DNA from: Gymnogyps californianus
Lineage: Eukaryota > Chordata > Aves > Accipitriformes > Cathartidae
Reading direction: 5' to 3'
Assembly: GCF_018139145.2 (NCBI RefSeq)
Contig: NC_059500.1
Coordinates: forward strand, 59,859,607 to 59,923,606
DNA length: 64,000 bases
The notes below the pieces were generated by a model. It did no database searches and was not told the origin of the DNA. It worked only from the letters and a program-made list of their open reading frames with translations. Positions 1 to 24,934 of the stretch are shown one piece after another (the stretch's first letter is position 1; each line of letters begins with the position of its first letter). The position numbers and the translations under genes are program-made.

Positions 1-11670
<11,670 letters not shown>

Positions 11671-11820
11671 GCCGGGGCGGGGGAGCGGGCGCGGCCCTGC
11701 GAGGGAAGGGGTGCGAGCGCTCAGGCGCGGCGCGACCCGCCTCCCCCGCAGCGCGGGCACCTCATCCTCCGCGGCCGGCCGGCCGCCGCTGCGGGAGGGG
11801 AACGGGAGGGGAGGCCTCCG

Positions 11821-11857
11821 CCGGAACGCGCATGCGCCGGGCGCAGTGCGCAGGCGC
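11821..11857. promoter_or_regulatory. ETS + NRF1 type motif cluster
   Basis: ccggaa (11821-11826, ETS type) is followed at once by cgcgcatgcgc (11827-11837, NRF1-type palindrome) and a second imperfect gcgcagtgcgcaggcgc (11841-11857). NRF1 and ETS/GABP sites are typical of bidirectional CpG-island promoters. Confidence 0.6.
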
Positions 11858-11882
11858 CCCTGCGGACGCGGCAGAGGGCAGA

Positions 11883-11966
11883 GGGCCGGGGCAGGGGCCG
11901 AGGCCGAGGGCCGCGGCCGGGGCCGGGGCCGGGCCGAGGCCGAGGCCGAGGCCGAGGCCCGGTCAC
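11883..11966. repeat. GGCCGA/GGCCGG hexanucleotide repeat in the CpG island
   Basis: An imperfect run of ggccga and ggccgg units, including three consecutive ggggcc steps. The G-runs on the + strand could form a G-quadruplex. It sits just upstream of the expected SLC30A5 5' UTR. Confidence 0.8.
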
Positions 11967-12210
11967 GTCCGCACGTCCGCACGTCCGCGGGCGCCAGAAG
12001 CGGTGGAGGGTGGCGGGAAGGGCGGCAGCGTTCCCTTCCCCTCCGGGCGGATCGGCCCGGGCGGCGTCCTGCTGCCCGGGGGGAGGCGTCCGCAGTTTGC
12101 GGGCTGCAGGCCCCGGCGCGTGTGGGTTGGTCTTCGGCTGCGGGTGGCGCCTGTGCCGTGTGGGTCCTGCCTGGTGCCTCCTTCGGGTGTCCGATGCGAA
12201 GAGAAGCGTT

Positions 12211-15200
12211 GTGGTTTTGCGCTGTGTTGTTTCATAGAGACCTGCTTTCCCCCCATTTAGTGAGCTGCGGTTGTTCATACGTGGCGCTGTGTACCTGGCG
12301 GTGTGGCGCTGGGGAGGGAAGCCGAGGGTTGCCTGGGCACAGGCGAACAGGCCACGAGTGAAACTGAGCTTTAAAAATGATAAAAGATGCTGCGTGTATA
12401 GTACAGAGGGATTTGCCACGCATCTTTTGTGACTTGCTTTCCCAACCCATACATGAATTTTCTCCTTTACTTTTACTGTGCTTTAAAGGAAGCATGTTCT
12501 TAAACTCGTCCATGATATATGCAGCCTGCCTTATGGTAGCTTCATACACAGTGCCATAGAGTAAGGCTCCGCCAGGGCTCTGCAGGGTGAAGGGCTCCCA
12601 GTGCCCTGAAAATGGGGCTGTATCATACCGTCTGATATCAGAAGTATACGGCAGCCATTCTCACTAACAAAATGGTATATACCAGTAACTCATTTTTGCA
12701 GGACACTGTGCTGGCAGGAATCGGACGGAATAGGCAGCAGGAATTGGCTGCAGTATATTATGTCACCCCTTTCCGTCTGAAGAAGTTGGTCAATATGTAG
12801 AGCCTTGCAATTTGTTTCCATTAGAAGGAGAGGTGAATTGTGGAATTGCATTTTTTTTTTAATGCAAGCCTGTCTATTTTGTATTGTTATGTGCAAAGCC
12901 CTTTGTGTCCTGACCACTGTCAGGATCAAGCTGCAGGAGAGGATTTCCCTGCTGACAGCTCCAAGCACATAAGCGCTTCCACCAAGAACAGTCTTCTACT
13001 TTTTCTCAGGACCATTGCCGCATGTCCTTCACTGACTATCTCTTCTTTTTTTCCTTGCACTTCAGCAGTCTGGTGTGCTCCTAGTTTCCTAGATGAATTT
13101 CTAATTACCCAGATTGTTGGGATCAGATTTTTTGTTTAAGACGTATCAACTGAAATGGAGTCCACCCCCAGCAGCCTGGTGATTCAGTGAATGAGCCAGA
13201 AACCTTGGCACATATGCATTGTCAGTTGCCTGAGCGCTTTCATTGCTTTGAATGACCAATTCTTGGTGCTCCCACCTGTGGCAGTGTTTACAGTCAGCCT
13301 CCCTCCCTTGATGCCCCCACTTTTTGGACAAGGCATCAACATCACCATGCTTCTACCCAAGCCTGATCTTGCTTGCAAAGCCATTGTATGGTTGTTTCTT
13401 CATGCATGCGCTAGGTTCCTCGGGATTTTCTGGTAATGTGGTGGTGAGTCACTCACCACCACCACACACCAGTGGTGAGTTCTGGTATTTATCAGTGAAG
13501 TGGCTGACACCCAGCTGGTTTCACCCCACCTCTGGTGTACCGGTAGGGTCTCTGCATAGGGATCGCTTCACTTACAGATAAAGTGGAGCAACATCCTGGG
13601 TGACACACAATGTGTGTAACAGTTTATGGAGATGCTACAGAAAAGCACAGAGGACTAAAATGTCTGGTTGAAACTAATGGGAAAATTGAGGCAGAAGGTT
13701 GGAAAAGTCCATAGTGTGAACTCACAGCTTTCTTCCAGCCATGTATCAAACTCCCTGGTTTCGGGACATCCCAACACATGATTTTGATCCTTAGTTCAGC
13801 ACTTGAGCAGGACAAAGAAATCAACTGATGTGAAGGGAGGTGGAGTCGGGGAGGAATGGCGCAGGGAAAGGGATACAGATCAAGTGTATCAGAGAGGAGA
13901 GACTGGAGAGGTGGGAAGAAGGGGGACTGTAAATACTGGTCTTGCCTATTTCAAGTCCGCTTCTGCTAGCATCCTGTGTTGAACGAGTCTCAGCAATGGC
14001 CAGCTGCATGTTGGATTTCTCTGAAGTAACGAGCTTGGGTAGACTTTCACTGGGAAGAGATGGAGGGATGGGAGCACAGTGGAGTATGGCTCCTGGCAAA
14101 TGAAAATTTCAGAGTTTCACTGGTCAGAAATCAAAGATTGTTTCTTTTTTATTTGCAGATTGTTCCCAGGTCAGGTGGAGACTTCCGTGTGGCAAGCATA
14201 AGCCTATTAAGAGAAATGCCAGCTCTGCTATTTCAGCCACCTTGTGAAGACCTCTTAAAAGTTTAATCCAGAGTTCCTGCCTCCTGTCCAAAAGCCCTCA
14301 GTTCACAGCCTGAAGTTCCCTGAAGCCCATGGATCAACCCGAAGATGTCAATAATGATGTAGGCAGGAAAAAAATAAGATACTTATTTACATGCTGTGTG
14401 CGCTGTGTCCGGGAGATGGAGATGTTGGCAAACAACACAAGGGAGAGGACTGCAAACCAGAGGCAGGGGTGGGTGAATGGCCTGGGAGCTGAGTAGGGAG
14501 ACCAAGTGCTGTGGGAGCAGGCAAAGGGTGAGAACCCGCTGGGTTAGAGCCATGCAGAGAGGGAACAAGAAAAAGGGTAGAGGGGCACAGGGGAGAGCTT
14601 TCTGGGACCAAAATTGGGAGAAATAGAAAAAATGGAGGTGCGAGTTAAATGACAGCATTGCAAAGACCAGGGGATACAGGCATGGATCCTTAACACTTTT
14701 TAAGGGTGGGAATATGTGGCATGCTGGGGCAGGCTGCTGCCCATCAGTGGCTCGCCTGTGACTCCTGAGTGGTGACGGCACGCACAAGCCTTGTGTTGTC
14801 CCAGATGCTGCCCTGCTGATTCACTCAGCAGGCCCCCACCGAGCGCCTCCTCAACACGTCTCAAGCACCCGTGCCTGGTGGCATCCTCTTGGCTGCTGGT
14901 GGTGCCGGGTGTCCTGGGCTGGAGTGGTGGCAGGGCACCCCTGCCCAGGCTGTGCACCCTGGCAGGACGCCTGGCTCAAAGGAGCCCTCCAGGAGGACAC
15001 ATATCCTGCCACATCAGCGGTCCTACCTCACCTGTACGTACCGAAGCATACCTAGGACATGCATGTGGATCTGCCTGTGGTCCTGACATACTGGAAATCA
15101 ACCCCTGGCTTGTCAGCCTTGTGCAGTGGTATTTCATTTGGCCAAGAGGTGTCTTGGTGTCAGCATGTGAACTCTTATTATGTGTGAAAACATATCATGT

Positions 15201-17868
15201 CTCCACTAGTTGTGAAAATACACATTACTAGACCCTGCCAGGGTCAGTGTGAGGGCTATTAAAAGTGGATGTTCATATATTCAAGTGGAGCACCACTGCG
15301 CACATAGGTCGCTACTGCCCTGCTGTAAAGACAGGGGGCAGGTAACAAAAAACAAAATTGCAGAAGAAATAACACGTGGTGAAACTGGTTAAGATTGTTC
15401 AAAGGAATGGTGAAAATAAATGACTATTAACTAGAGCAAAGTTGGAGTCTGCAGGGAGAGCTGAAGGAGAGAGGAACTAAAGTCTCAGAAAGAATAGACC
15501 CAAACCCAGAGACTATGATTGAAAAGAGAAGCCATACACAGGAAGATATGAGGTTCTTTGATAGGGTTCGAAAGGGCTCTTATTTAAACGCTGTAAAACA
15601 TGCAGAAATGATGAGAAAATCAAGACATAAAATCATGTATAAAAATCTATTGTTTCTTTTAGTTCTAAGTGTGTATTAAGCTAGTTAATTTTTTTTCTTT
15701 TTAGGAGCCTTGTGAAGCCTGTGTTTCTGTTTGCTTAAATATTGCATGCTCCTGAAGACTTGAGTTGTGAAATCAGAGTATCTAAAAGGTTAGAGGTCTG
15801 GGGAAAAAGTGTAGTTGGAATGTTAGCAGTGGTCCTACGGCATCTGTGTTACTCCTCAATGAAAAAGTGACATGGTAAGAAGAAGAACACATGCCTAAGA
15901 AATGTCCCTGGGAAACAGTAAACCTGATTGTTGCTGCAACCTAGTGAGACTAAGGGAAACTCGGAAGAGAAAGGCTGAGAGAAATTTTTTCATTTTTTCC
16001 CACTAAATGAGATCTTGGGGCAATTGAAGCGAAAAAGGACCTGTCCCACTTTCTAAGTGACGTACTTCTTTTTGCTATTTCAAGATTACACTTCACTATG
16101 GTAGATTAAAAAAAAAAAAAATCCCCTCCCCCTGAAAGCAAAAGTACTTAAATTTGTGCTCAATGAAGAGCTGCAGAGTCATTTCAAGTTTGGCCTTTTG
16201 GTCTGTCAAGAAAGATCAAGCATTTTCCTTCTGGGTGGAAGGAAACGATGTGTGTAGGTGCCACCGAACACAGGAGTGGTTATCTGGAGCCAGCTCTGGA
16301 CAGGGGTCTGCAGGGAAGCACACTCAGGACAGTGGCAAATGTCCTGGTGGGGGAGCTCTGGCAGAGCTGTGCTGCTGATGGGCATTTATTCTAAGTTGTG
16401 CTTTCATTAAGAGTTTTGTTTAGAAAATATCTTAATAGCTTTGTGTTTATTGAGTGATGGCGACACAGATACCTGTTCCAGGAAAAGCTCACTGGGATTA
16501 ACTAAATAATTGGAATGGCAGAAAATGTCTTTTCTTTCTGATTCGGCATGAGAGGACAGTGACTTTGCTAAGACTTGGCTTCTGCATTTCTTCCTGCTGA
16601 TTCTAATGCAAGCCATGCTCTTTTATTTTTCAGCTAGCAAAGAACAACTGAGCACAGAGCGGCATTACTGGGAAGTGCGCAGACATCAGTGGTCCATGGA
16701 TTTCGGTTCAGTCATGATACTAAACTGACCCACAGCAATTTGCAGAAAATTTCAGGATCGGTGTGTGAGGAAGCGAGGAAAGGAGGGCAGCTGTCTCTGA
16801 AATAATGTCATGACTTGGATTGCTGTGAATCTCTGTCTCTTCTTGCGCTGCTGTTGTATATCTGTGTGTATCACTAAGTAAACTAGTGAAATTACAGTGA
16901 TAGAAGAGAAAGAAAAAAAAAAGCTTCTGTTGTAGTAATTCAGAGAAAATAAATGACATAGCAAGAAAGCCTTGTTGTGACTTAAAAATAGTATTTTCCT
17001 GTTGTAAAGCTCCAATATTAAGTATGTAGCAGGCATGAGAAGGGAAAAAAGGGCTGATAATAGAAAATCAGAAAAGCACCTGAAAATCAGGGTCACTTTA
17101 GAGGCTTTTGCGATTTCCTGTAATGTGACATAAACCATCTGTTGTGTTTTTGCTGGGAAATTTGTAGCTGAGGTCAATGTAGCAGAAAATAAAAGTTGAG
17201 AAAACATACACAGGGTTGCTGTGCTGGAATGAGAGTTGTGTTCCTTATCGAACCGGTCACAGAGGATGGTGCCCATTCAAATTTACATAAAACAAATGGT
17301 AAAGCGTCTGTTAGACTGTATTCCAACATGTGTGTTGCTTCCTGTCAGTTTAATTTTGTGTTATCAGAAAGCTTTTGTTTAGATATAAGCAGCTTTTGTT
17401 ACTTGGACTCATTAACACGGGTCTCTGGCAATGGTTTTCCCCCCACTCCCCGCTGCGAGCTGGTGGCACCCAGCAGCAGTGCTCGCTGCGGCCCCGATGC
17501 TGCCTTCCCAGCGCTGTTCTGGCCCTGCTGTGCTCAGCACAGATGGGGGCAGTGGTGGAGACCTGGCCAGCTCCGGCACCTCTGGTCTGGAGGGCAGTCA
17601 GCCTCCTCTGCCTGACTCCGTGCTCAGGTGCGTGGCCCCACTGAGAGCTCGTCTGCAGTCTGACCTGGGTTTTCCCTGAGAAAAGCAGGAAACCCCAGAG
17701 ATCGGTCCTCCCTTCCATGTCCCCCCTTCAGGGTTTGGCCCTTTGACGGCGGCAATGCATGCAGGGAGCTGAGTGTCTCCCAGGGTCATGTGTGAGGTTT
17801 GCTAAAAAGTTCAGTGGAGGGAACACATACAGCAAGGGCCGGTGAAGTGATGTGGTTTCGTAGGGAGC
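12211..17868. other. Intergenic flank, no gene recognised
   Basis: Upstream of the SLC30A5 promoter. Apart from the palindrome at 13438-13462 and a 13-base poly-A near 16107, I see no repeat, RNA gene or coding exon. A 174-residue hydrophobic open frame (16752-17276, minus) has no family resemblance and no splice or promoter context. Confidence 0.6.
13438..13462. repeat. Perfect 25-bp inverted repeat centred on an AP-1 site
   Basis: Arms gtggtggtgagt and actcaccaccac are exact reverse complements separated by a single c. The centre forms TGAGTCA (13445-13451), the AP-1/TRE consensus. A partial further copy of the arm (agtggtgagt) follows at 13471-13480. Confidence 0.8.
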
Positions 17869-17920
17869 CAGGTCAGGGACTGAACCTCAGTCCTAGGCCA
17901 GTGGTTTAACCACAAGGTCA
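17869..17920 (-). repeat. tRNA-derived SINE relic (MIR/CORE-SINE type head)
   Basis: Read on the minus strand, this stretch has a tRNA-like head: gtggttaaaccactggcc then a box-B-like GGTTCAGTCCC (17876-17886). The order and spacing fit a Pol III SINE head with a small internal loss. It cannot fold as a real tRNA gene, so it is an eroded SINE. Confidence 0.5.
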
Positions 17921-20067
17921 ATTCCTCATTCATTATGACTTAATAATAAAGCTGAAATAAATACTTGAAATTGTCTCAGAGAATTTTTTGCAACTTTCCA
18001 GTCAGAATTAATTAGGTGCTATGAGTAGAGCACCTGAACCATTAGAAATGATTCACTGCTTTCCTTCCTAAGGATGTAAATTAACATGTTCTGTTTTGCT
18101 GATGGAGTGAATTCTGCTTTAGGAAACTCATGAAGCATGGCTAGTGTGAATACAGACAAATGCACGATGCTAACTTTCCATTCGAAGACAGCAGCTTCGG
18201 TTAGCTCTTATTTCATATTGTCTTCCCTCCCCTGTGGCAGCCCTGAGTAACAAGGAATACATGCTGCTGAGAAACTGAACCACACAAACCTCATTTCAAC
18301 AGCATTTTGCCTCAAATTTCCCCCTTCCCCAGCATGACTGAAGGCAGCAATTACAGAGTCACAGTCACATGAATATTAGCAATAAAAACATAGTCCCCTT
18401 CAACCTCCTGGATGATACGGAGATAAAAACATTAATGGTCGGTCTAGACCAGCCCATCTATGTTTTCTAGCACTAGCAGAAAATTGAAGAGAGCTGGTAA
18501 TGCAGGCAGGGGAGATGATGGAGACGTGGTGAATTCAAGGCAATGGATGGTCTAAGCCCTGTGACCTGCTTCACCGCCCTCCTGCCTGCCCCCAGATACT
18601 GCCCAGGGGCGTAAAAAACGAGCCCCTGAGTATGTGTGAAAACAAAGTATAATAAAATGTGCTTTAAAAACCCTATATTTGGGCTATGTTCTGGTAGACT
18701 ATGCCTCACTGTATCTGGCTTTGTGCCAGTGTAAGCTTTGTGCAGCCCATGAGTAAGTGCTTGGACCTCAAGCTCCTGGCTGTGGAGGACTGCAGATGTA
18801 TGGGCTTGAAACAACGTGGATGGTGGGCAAGCCCAGCCTTGGGAACAAGCCTGGCCCAATGCGTAACTCATAGTACAGGCATATTCAGAAAGCTCTCTGT
18901 GCTGACAGAGATAAATGGAAGCTGTAGGAAAGTGATAGAAAGCAGAGTTCAGACTACTCTCTGTGGGTGATATTTTTCTTCATGTTTTATTTCCAGTTAT
19001 TTTAAAATTAAGCCATAAATTGAAGGCAGAATTCACATTACACATTCATCTCCTCTTCTGCAGGCCCCTGGGGGACAGCCAGTCTACTTTATCAGTATGC
19101 AGAGTGGAGGGTTTCTGACCATTGTGGAGCTCTTGTGTGTATGTATATGTACTGCTTGAACAGGCAGGTGTTTTCTTTTATGTTGTCCTGGGATATATCA
19201 TGCTTTTTTCCCATACTGTTACTTGTTAACATCCATACTGGTATTCCTCAGGTCTTGTTTTGACAAGATGTATCGTAGGCCCTGGTCCCTGGAGAAGCAG
19301 GACTTACGCTGAGGATACATTTTTGCCCATATTGGAATATAGGGTTGAATAAAAGACTTTTTTGGATTTGAAAAACACCATTATGAAACCAGGTAAGGTG
19401 AGGAGAAGAGGGAAGAGAAATAAAAAAAGGCACTGTGAACAAAGGAACATTTTTATTGCTAAAACCATAGCTATTAATGACATGTAGGTTGTCTAGAATG
19501 ACTTTCTGACCACTGAATCATTAATTAAGCCTGAATGAAACTTTTCCTGCTATTAAGGCATCCTTAATCTATGTGGATTCTCTATTGTCTGGTAGTTGGG
19601 TCAAACTCATACTGAAGACTTTTCCCTAGTGGGATGCCAGTCTATATCTCTCTCCTCCACCTGGCATATTTTCACAACACTCTGGGAACTGAATGTCTCT
19701 AGGACCTCTACTGCTCTGTCAGTAGCTAAGGCTGGCCAACAAGTAAAAATATCTTAGGAGGGGATGAATGCAAAACCAATGAAATTACCTGTAGGCAGTG
19801 CTTAGGAAAGCCGGCTGGTAGAAAAGCACACATCCAGCAGCAGTGAACCTAGCTAGGAGATTAAGCGGTGAACATGCCTGGGCACCAGACTGAAGTTGTG
19901 AAATGGTTTGACTGGCTTCTGGCACATGTGGCCATGGACAGTGGGTTCCCTTAGGCTGTCTTGGTGTATGGGTTTGATTCTCGCCCCAAGGAAACTCATT
20001 AGCATGACTACTCACAGCTAGTTTACCCTGTGAGATCTCGTGGGTTGGAGGCAGGGTGCCATGGCGG

Positions 20068-20086
20068 GTGGCTGGCTGGCTGGCTT
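20068..20086. repeat. (GGCT)n short tandem repeat
   Basis: About four ggct units in a row. Confidence 0.7.
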
Positions 20087-21189
20087 AAGGAGGGAGGTGT
20101 GTGGAGTTGCTGGGGGCCAAGTGAGGTAGCTTATCCTGGTGTTGTGGAAAGAATGGAACCGAAGTGGTAGGTCCTCGTAGAAGCAATGGAAATGGAAACC
20201 AAAGGAAGAAATGCAGTGGAGGGATCGCAAGGGAAGGAGCAGTTGAATTAAGATGGAGGTGCTCTGATGAACTACTTCGTGCTTCTTTTTCTTTCATAAT
20301 CTGGTCCTGCCTACAGCTCTGAGCTCATGTTTTTGTACTCCCCAGCTTGCTCCATCTGCTCCCACTTGCTCCTTGGCAAGGCTGAATGTTTTCATGGCTG
20401 GGCTACAGAGTACCAGGCTCTTTGGCACAGCTGGTGGCCAGGATCGAGGCTTGCATTGCATTCTGGCTTTGCGGGCCTTGCTTCTCTCACTGCAAACCTT
20501 TTTTGCTTTTGCCACTGAGGCTTGTTCTTTCCTGACTGAGTGTAGCCTCCCTCCTCCAAGTTAATGGTGCAGCATTACCTTCCCAGCAGCGAGAATTAGC
20601 CCTTCTAAGCAGCACTGCTTCCCTCTCAAATGGACCAAGAGGAATCTGTGGTGCAGAGGCTACAAACATGTCCTTTCATACCTGACAAGTGAAAACCGTC
20701 TTCTAACAGAGCTTCCTTGCCTTTTGGGGGGTCTAAAGTGCTGCAGCTCTATCTCACACAACCCTCTAAGGTTTTCTGTTTGTTTCAGGCAGTAAAAGAT
20801 AGCAAGAAAGGACATGGTCAGCAAGACAATTCCCCAGATAATTGTGGAAACACGTTTAATCTTATGTTGCTGTGAGCCCGTTGTTTGTTTCTTGATGCCA
20901 GTAGTCAGAACATTTATCATAACTGCTCTGAATTATCTCAACATGCCATGATGTCAGGCAGGGCGAGAGCCTCCCTTTGAAGTGGCCTTTCTTTCAGTGG
21001 GTGGATTTAGCAAAGAAGAGGAGAAAGGATTTAGTCAAGGTTATTGGAACAGCTCGAGATCACTGAGCTCACTTGGAGCGGATGCTCCTGCATGAACAGT
21101 TGCTTTGTGTGCACTCAGAGAGCAGCAGCTGATGGGTAGCCCTGTAGGATCATGGATGATGAAGGGCAAGATCTGACACTGGCATCCAC

Positions 21190-21235
21190 AAGCGTGGGTC
21201 CACTGAAACCAACGGAGTGGCCTGTTGTGCCAGGT
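21190..21235. repeat. Possible relic of an old amniote repeat (tgaagtcaatgg type)
   Basis: ccactgaaaccaacggagt resembles the ccattgaagtcaatgggagt core of an old interspersed repeat common in turtles, crocodilians and birds. Short and diverged. Confidence 0.3.
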
Positions 21236-23674
21236 CTGGATTTGGTAGTGAGTGTAAAGACAGATGGGATGCGGAAGAAGGAGATTACCAGAATTCAGGA
21301 AAAAGCACTGTGCTAAGTAATTAGTCCGTACTGGAGATGATCAAGCTGCTCTCTGCCTCCTGATAAACAATTATTGGGATTATGAGCTGAGGGAGATGTC
21401 ATGTCTCAGTCCTTCCAGTGCAGCCTATTACCAAGGCTCATTTTTCTCATGTCCAGAGCGGCTGGAAGTATTTGAAATGTGCCATGACATGGAGATCTTG
21501 AGTCTTACACACATTAAAACACAGCCACGGGGCAGGCCGGAGGGATGGTGCTAACTCTGCCTGTGCTCAGAGCTGGTCGGACACCAAGCAGCTCAGCCTG
21601 AGCATGCTGTGGTGAGAGGCTCAGCCAAAATGAGTGCATGCTGCATGCATGCAGAAGGATTATTAGTCAGCTAAGCATCAGGCTAATGTGGCCACACGCT
21701 TCCCAAGATGGCATGGCTCATGTCCTGCCAGGGAGGCAAAGCAGGCCTGTTCCTCCCTTTGATCTACCCCGTAGACATGTCTAATATGTCTGGGATGATG
21801 CTGGTGCAAAACTGGCTTCAGCCTGGCAGCTGCTGCAGATTGGGAGCGATGCACCCTCACTGAGGAGATGTGTTGACCCTATAGCCTCTGGAGATGCAGC
21901 TGCTGGAGAAACCTGAAGCTGCAGAGGGTATGGAGTGAGGAGGGTGGCAAGGCTCAGAGCAGCACAGACATCTGAGCTGCCAGGAGAGAGAGGTTTCAGC
22001 TCCGATGGCAGCCACATTGCATGAGAGGATCTGAGGAAAAGCCTGGGGATTTAACTGGGACAAATAACACGTCTTACAGCTTGATGTCCTCTGCAGCACC
22101 AAGAGAGCAACATGCCTTCGCCTGTATGTGTTCCTGTCAGGAAGTTTGGTATGAGTACCAATAATGGCCAAGACCCATCCTTTTTGCCCCTTTTCCCCAC
22201 AAAAAGAGGGCTGTTGTAGCCATGCGGACTGCATCTGTGTCTGTATGCTTGCACCTCTCACCTGGACCTATGGGCTAGTTTCAGTTAGAGATGTAGAAGC
22301 ATTGATTTCAAATAATTTTCATGAAAATGACAGCCTGGATAGAAAGGAGAGGTGCCATGGAGGGCTCCTTTGAGGGGCTGGCACCAGTCTGTGTTCACCC
22401 TTTATTGAACCCCATAGGAAATCTACGTGGGAAAGGGATATTTTGGATGTTCCTCATAAAAGAAAGCTTCACCTGGAGTTTGTGCTCAATTAGAAAGCCC
22501 AAGCCTGAGAGACAAAGCAGCAGGAAACCAGACTCGAGTAGCTCAGCAGCTCCCGGTGCTACTTCTCCCTCCCTCGCTCTCTTTAATGGATGTGCAGACC
22601 TGAGAGTGGGTTTGGCTGGTGGCGTGTGGGCATCCTGGCACTGAAGGAGCTGAATACATGGAGAAGCTCGCCTCATTTGCAGCATGCTGCCACGCTGGGG
22701 GCATGCTGTGAGCTGGGCTTGGAGGTGCTGGCCCGGAGGGAGAGGAGGACTGGAAGTGAACCTGGCGGATGGAGCAGGTTTTGCTGCTGAAGTCACAAAA
22801 GAGCCAACCCCATCCTACAGACTCGTTTCCTTCTTTAGGAGCACTCCTATAAAGTGTAGCTCACTGAAGGGCATTGTCCCATTTGCCTAAATGTTTTGAC
22901 ACTGTTAGTTATTGTAAGGTTTTATTGGTGCTCTTTGGGGTTTCATTGGTTCACGGAGACCAAGCCCTCAGGGCATATGACAAGGGACATGAGCTAGAAA
23001 AACAAGCAGCCTCGTACTGCAAGAAGTCACGTTTCTTTGCTGTAAACATGTAGAAATTCTTTGCTGAAAACACAATAAGGGAAAAGCAAACTTTGATGAA
23101 AACTAGATCAAGGAATGACTGAGATAATACAGTTCATATGAAAATAAAAAATAGTACTCAAACTAAACAAAGTCAGGAGCTTTCTTGGCTGTCTTGCAAT
23201 GATTGGGAACATTTTCATTGTGAATGCAATTACAGTTGTGTTTTTCTTCAGGTTTGCAAAATTCTAGCTAGCCTTTTTGTTCTCCTTTTTGCCTCTCTTT
23301 ACACTTCTTGTTTTTAGACATTACCACAGAAGAACCCATGTGTTATGAGAAAGATTGGAGTTACTGTATTTCTGGCCAGACTGAAATCAGGAATGTTCAG
23401 AATCTTTCCTGGAAGAAAAGGCATGTGATGTTGTCATTTTTCTAAATCAGGTAGTTTTGGACACTTGAAAACTATGCCTCAGGCTACTGGTTGCTCTGCA
23501 AATAAAAACGCAGGACTCCGTATGCTGGAATATTGAGTTACCTGTTTTGCTGAACCCTACATTGCACATGTAACTATTTAACGGGGACTAAATTCCCAGA
23601 CCCAACTTTCCATTCACCTTACAATCTCTTTGCCACCTTGGCAGTGCAGTCAGATTCTTACGCTGACATACGTA

Positions 23675-23765
23675 CGTACACACAGCTGCACCCGCAGCTA
23701 CACACAAATGTATGCATGCATTTATCCCTAAAATGCATACATATTACATCTATATCTAGATATAT
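23675..23765. repeat. Alternating purine-pyrimidine microsatellite region
   Basis: Mixed acgt, tgca and atatct repeats (for example acgtacgtacac, gtatgcatgcat, tatatctagatata). Imperfect but clearly low complexity. Confidence 0.65.
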
Positions 23766-24867
23766 TTTTTACAAGTGAATCCAGACAGCAAGTATGAAAC
23801 TTTTGTTTTACATGTGATGATTGTGGTGTTCTCCTCTTGACACCAGTGTAAGATTTGTCATGTGAAGAGTCAAGGGTGAGCCCCTTCTGTGGTATCTGTA
23901 CTGTTAATACAAACACCCTAGTCTAAATGCTTATAGTATGGAAGTCAACGTCAGTTCTGTCAATGATTCCAGAGCAATGAGGAGTTGGCCCAAAATTTCA
24001 ATTTACACTACCTTCTTAATAGTTTTGTCTATTAAGTTTAAATTGCCGGAGAGTATAAGATAAACATTGGGGGTAAAAAAATGTAATAAAATGGTTTAAT
24101 TTATTTCTGGGTCTATCAAAAATTTGTGCTGGTAGTATTTTTATGTTCTTAGTTTTCATTTTAAAATAAACAATAACACTGTGATGGGAGATCTCCTAAT
24201 TTCCTGTTAATAGAGTTTAAATTGAAAAGCATTTTTCAATGGGAGAGCTGCCCATTTAAATTACAGATGGCAATTTTGTTCCATTTTTAAGCTCTTCTCT
24301 TCTGGCTGGAGATCCTTGAGTCATACGGCATTTATAGCTTCTTTAACAGTATGTAACAACAACAGAATTGACACTTCCATATACATCTATGAAGATGTTA
24401 AAAGCTCATTATGGTTATAACAGAGAAGGGCAAAATCAACAAGTTACAAGAGAGAGTCCCATTCACCTGCAGCCCCTCCCCAGCCCTGAAACCTGTGTGT
24501 CTTTTTCCCTATGGTGGTGACTCACCCGTGTCAGTCGAGAAGCAGAGCGCTACATGAAACGAGAGCCCCAGGAGAGGCACGACCCTCAGTGAAGGGAGGA
24601 CAGGAATGTCCCCATGGCCCTGACTGCATATCAGACCTGCGGGAACTGCAGTCCAAGTCCCACCTAATTTAGAGCAGAGGGGAGGCAGAACTTGCGGACC
24701 ACGACATGACACATCTCCAGTGTCCTGATGCTCCAAAGTGGCCTGGGCTGTGCAGCTGGATCCCTGGGCAGGATAACTGTGTGAGCTAATGTGGCAGTGG
24801 GACCTATACCTATTGAAATCTCTAGTTTAGGTGTGTATACTTTATCTTTCCCTCCTTGAAATCAGAG

Positions 24868-24934
24868 ATATACATACATACATACGTATGCATATCCACA
24901 TATGTATCCGTATCCATACACATATATGTATATG
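24868..24934. repeat. (ATAC/ATGT)n microsatellite
   Basis: Imperfect tetranucleotide run beginning atacatacatacatacgtatg and continuing as tatgtatccgtatcc and acatatatgtatatg. Confidence 0.8.

Noticed and set aside
16752..17276. 174-codon hydrophobic open frame on the minus strand
   Set aside because: AT-rich chance frame; no motif, promoter, splice context or family resemblance.
17869..17920. Possible tRNA gene on the minus strand
   Set aside because: A box-B-like motif is present but no complete cloverleaf can be formed and there is no proper A box or acceptor stem; treated as a SINE relic.
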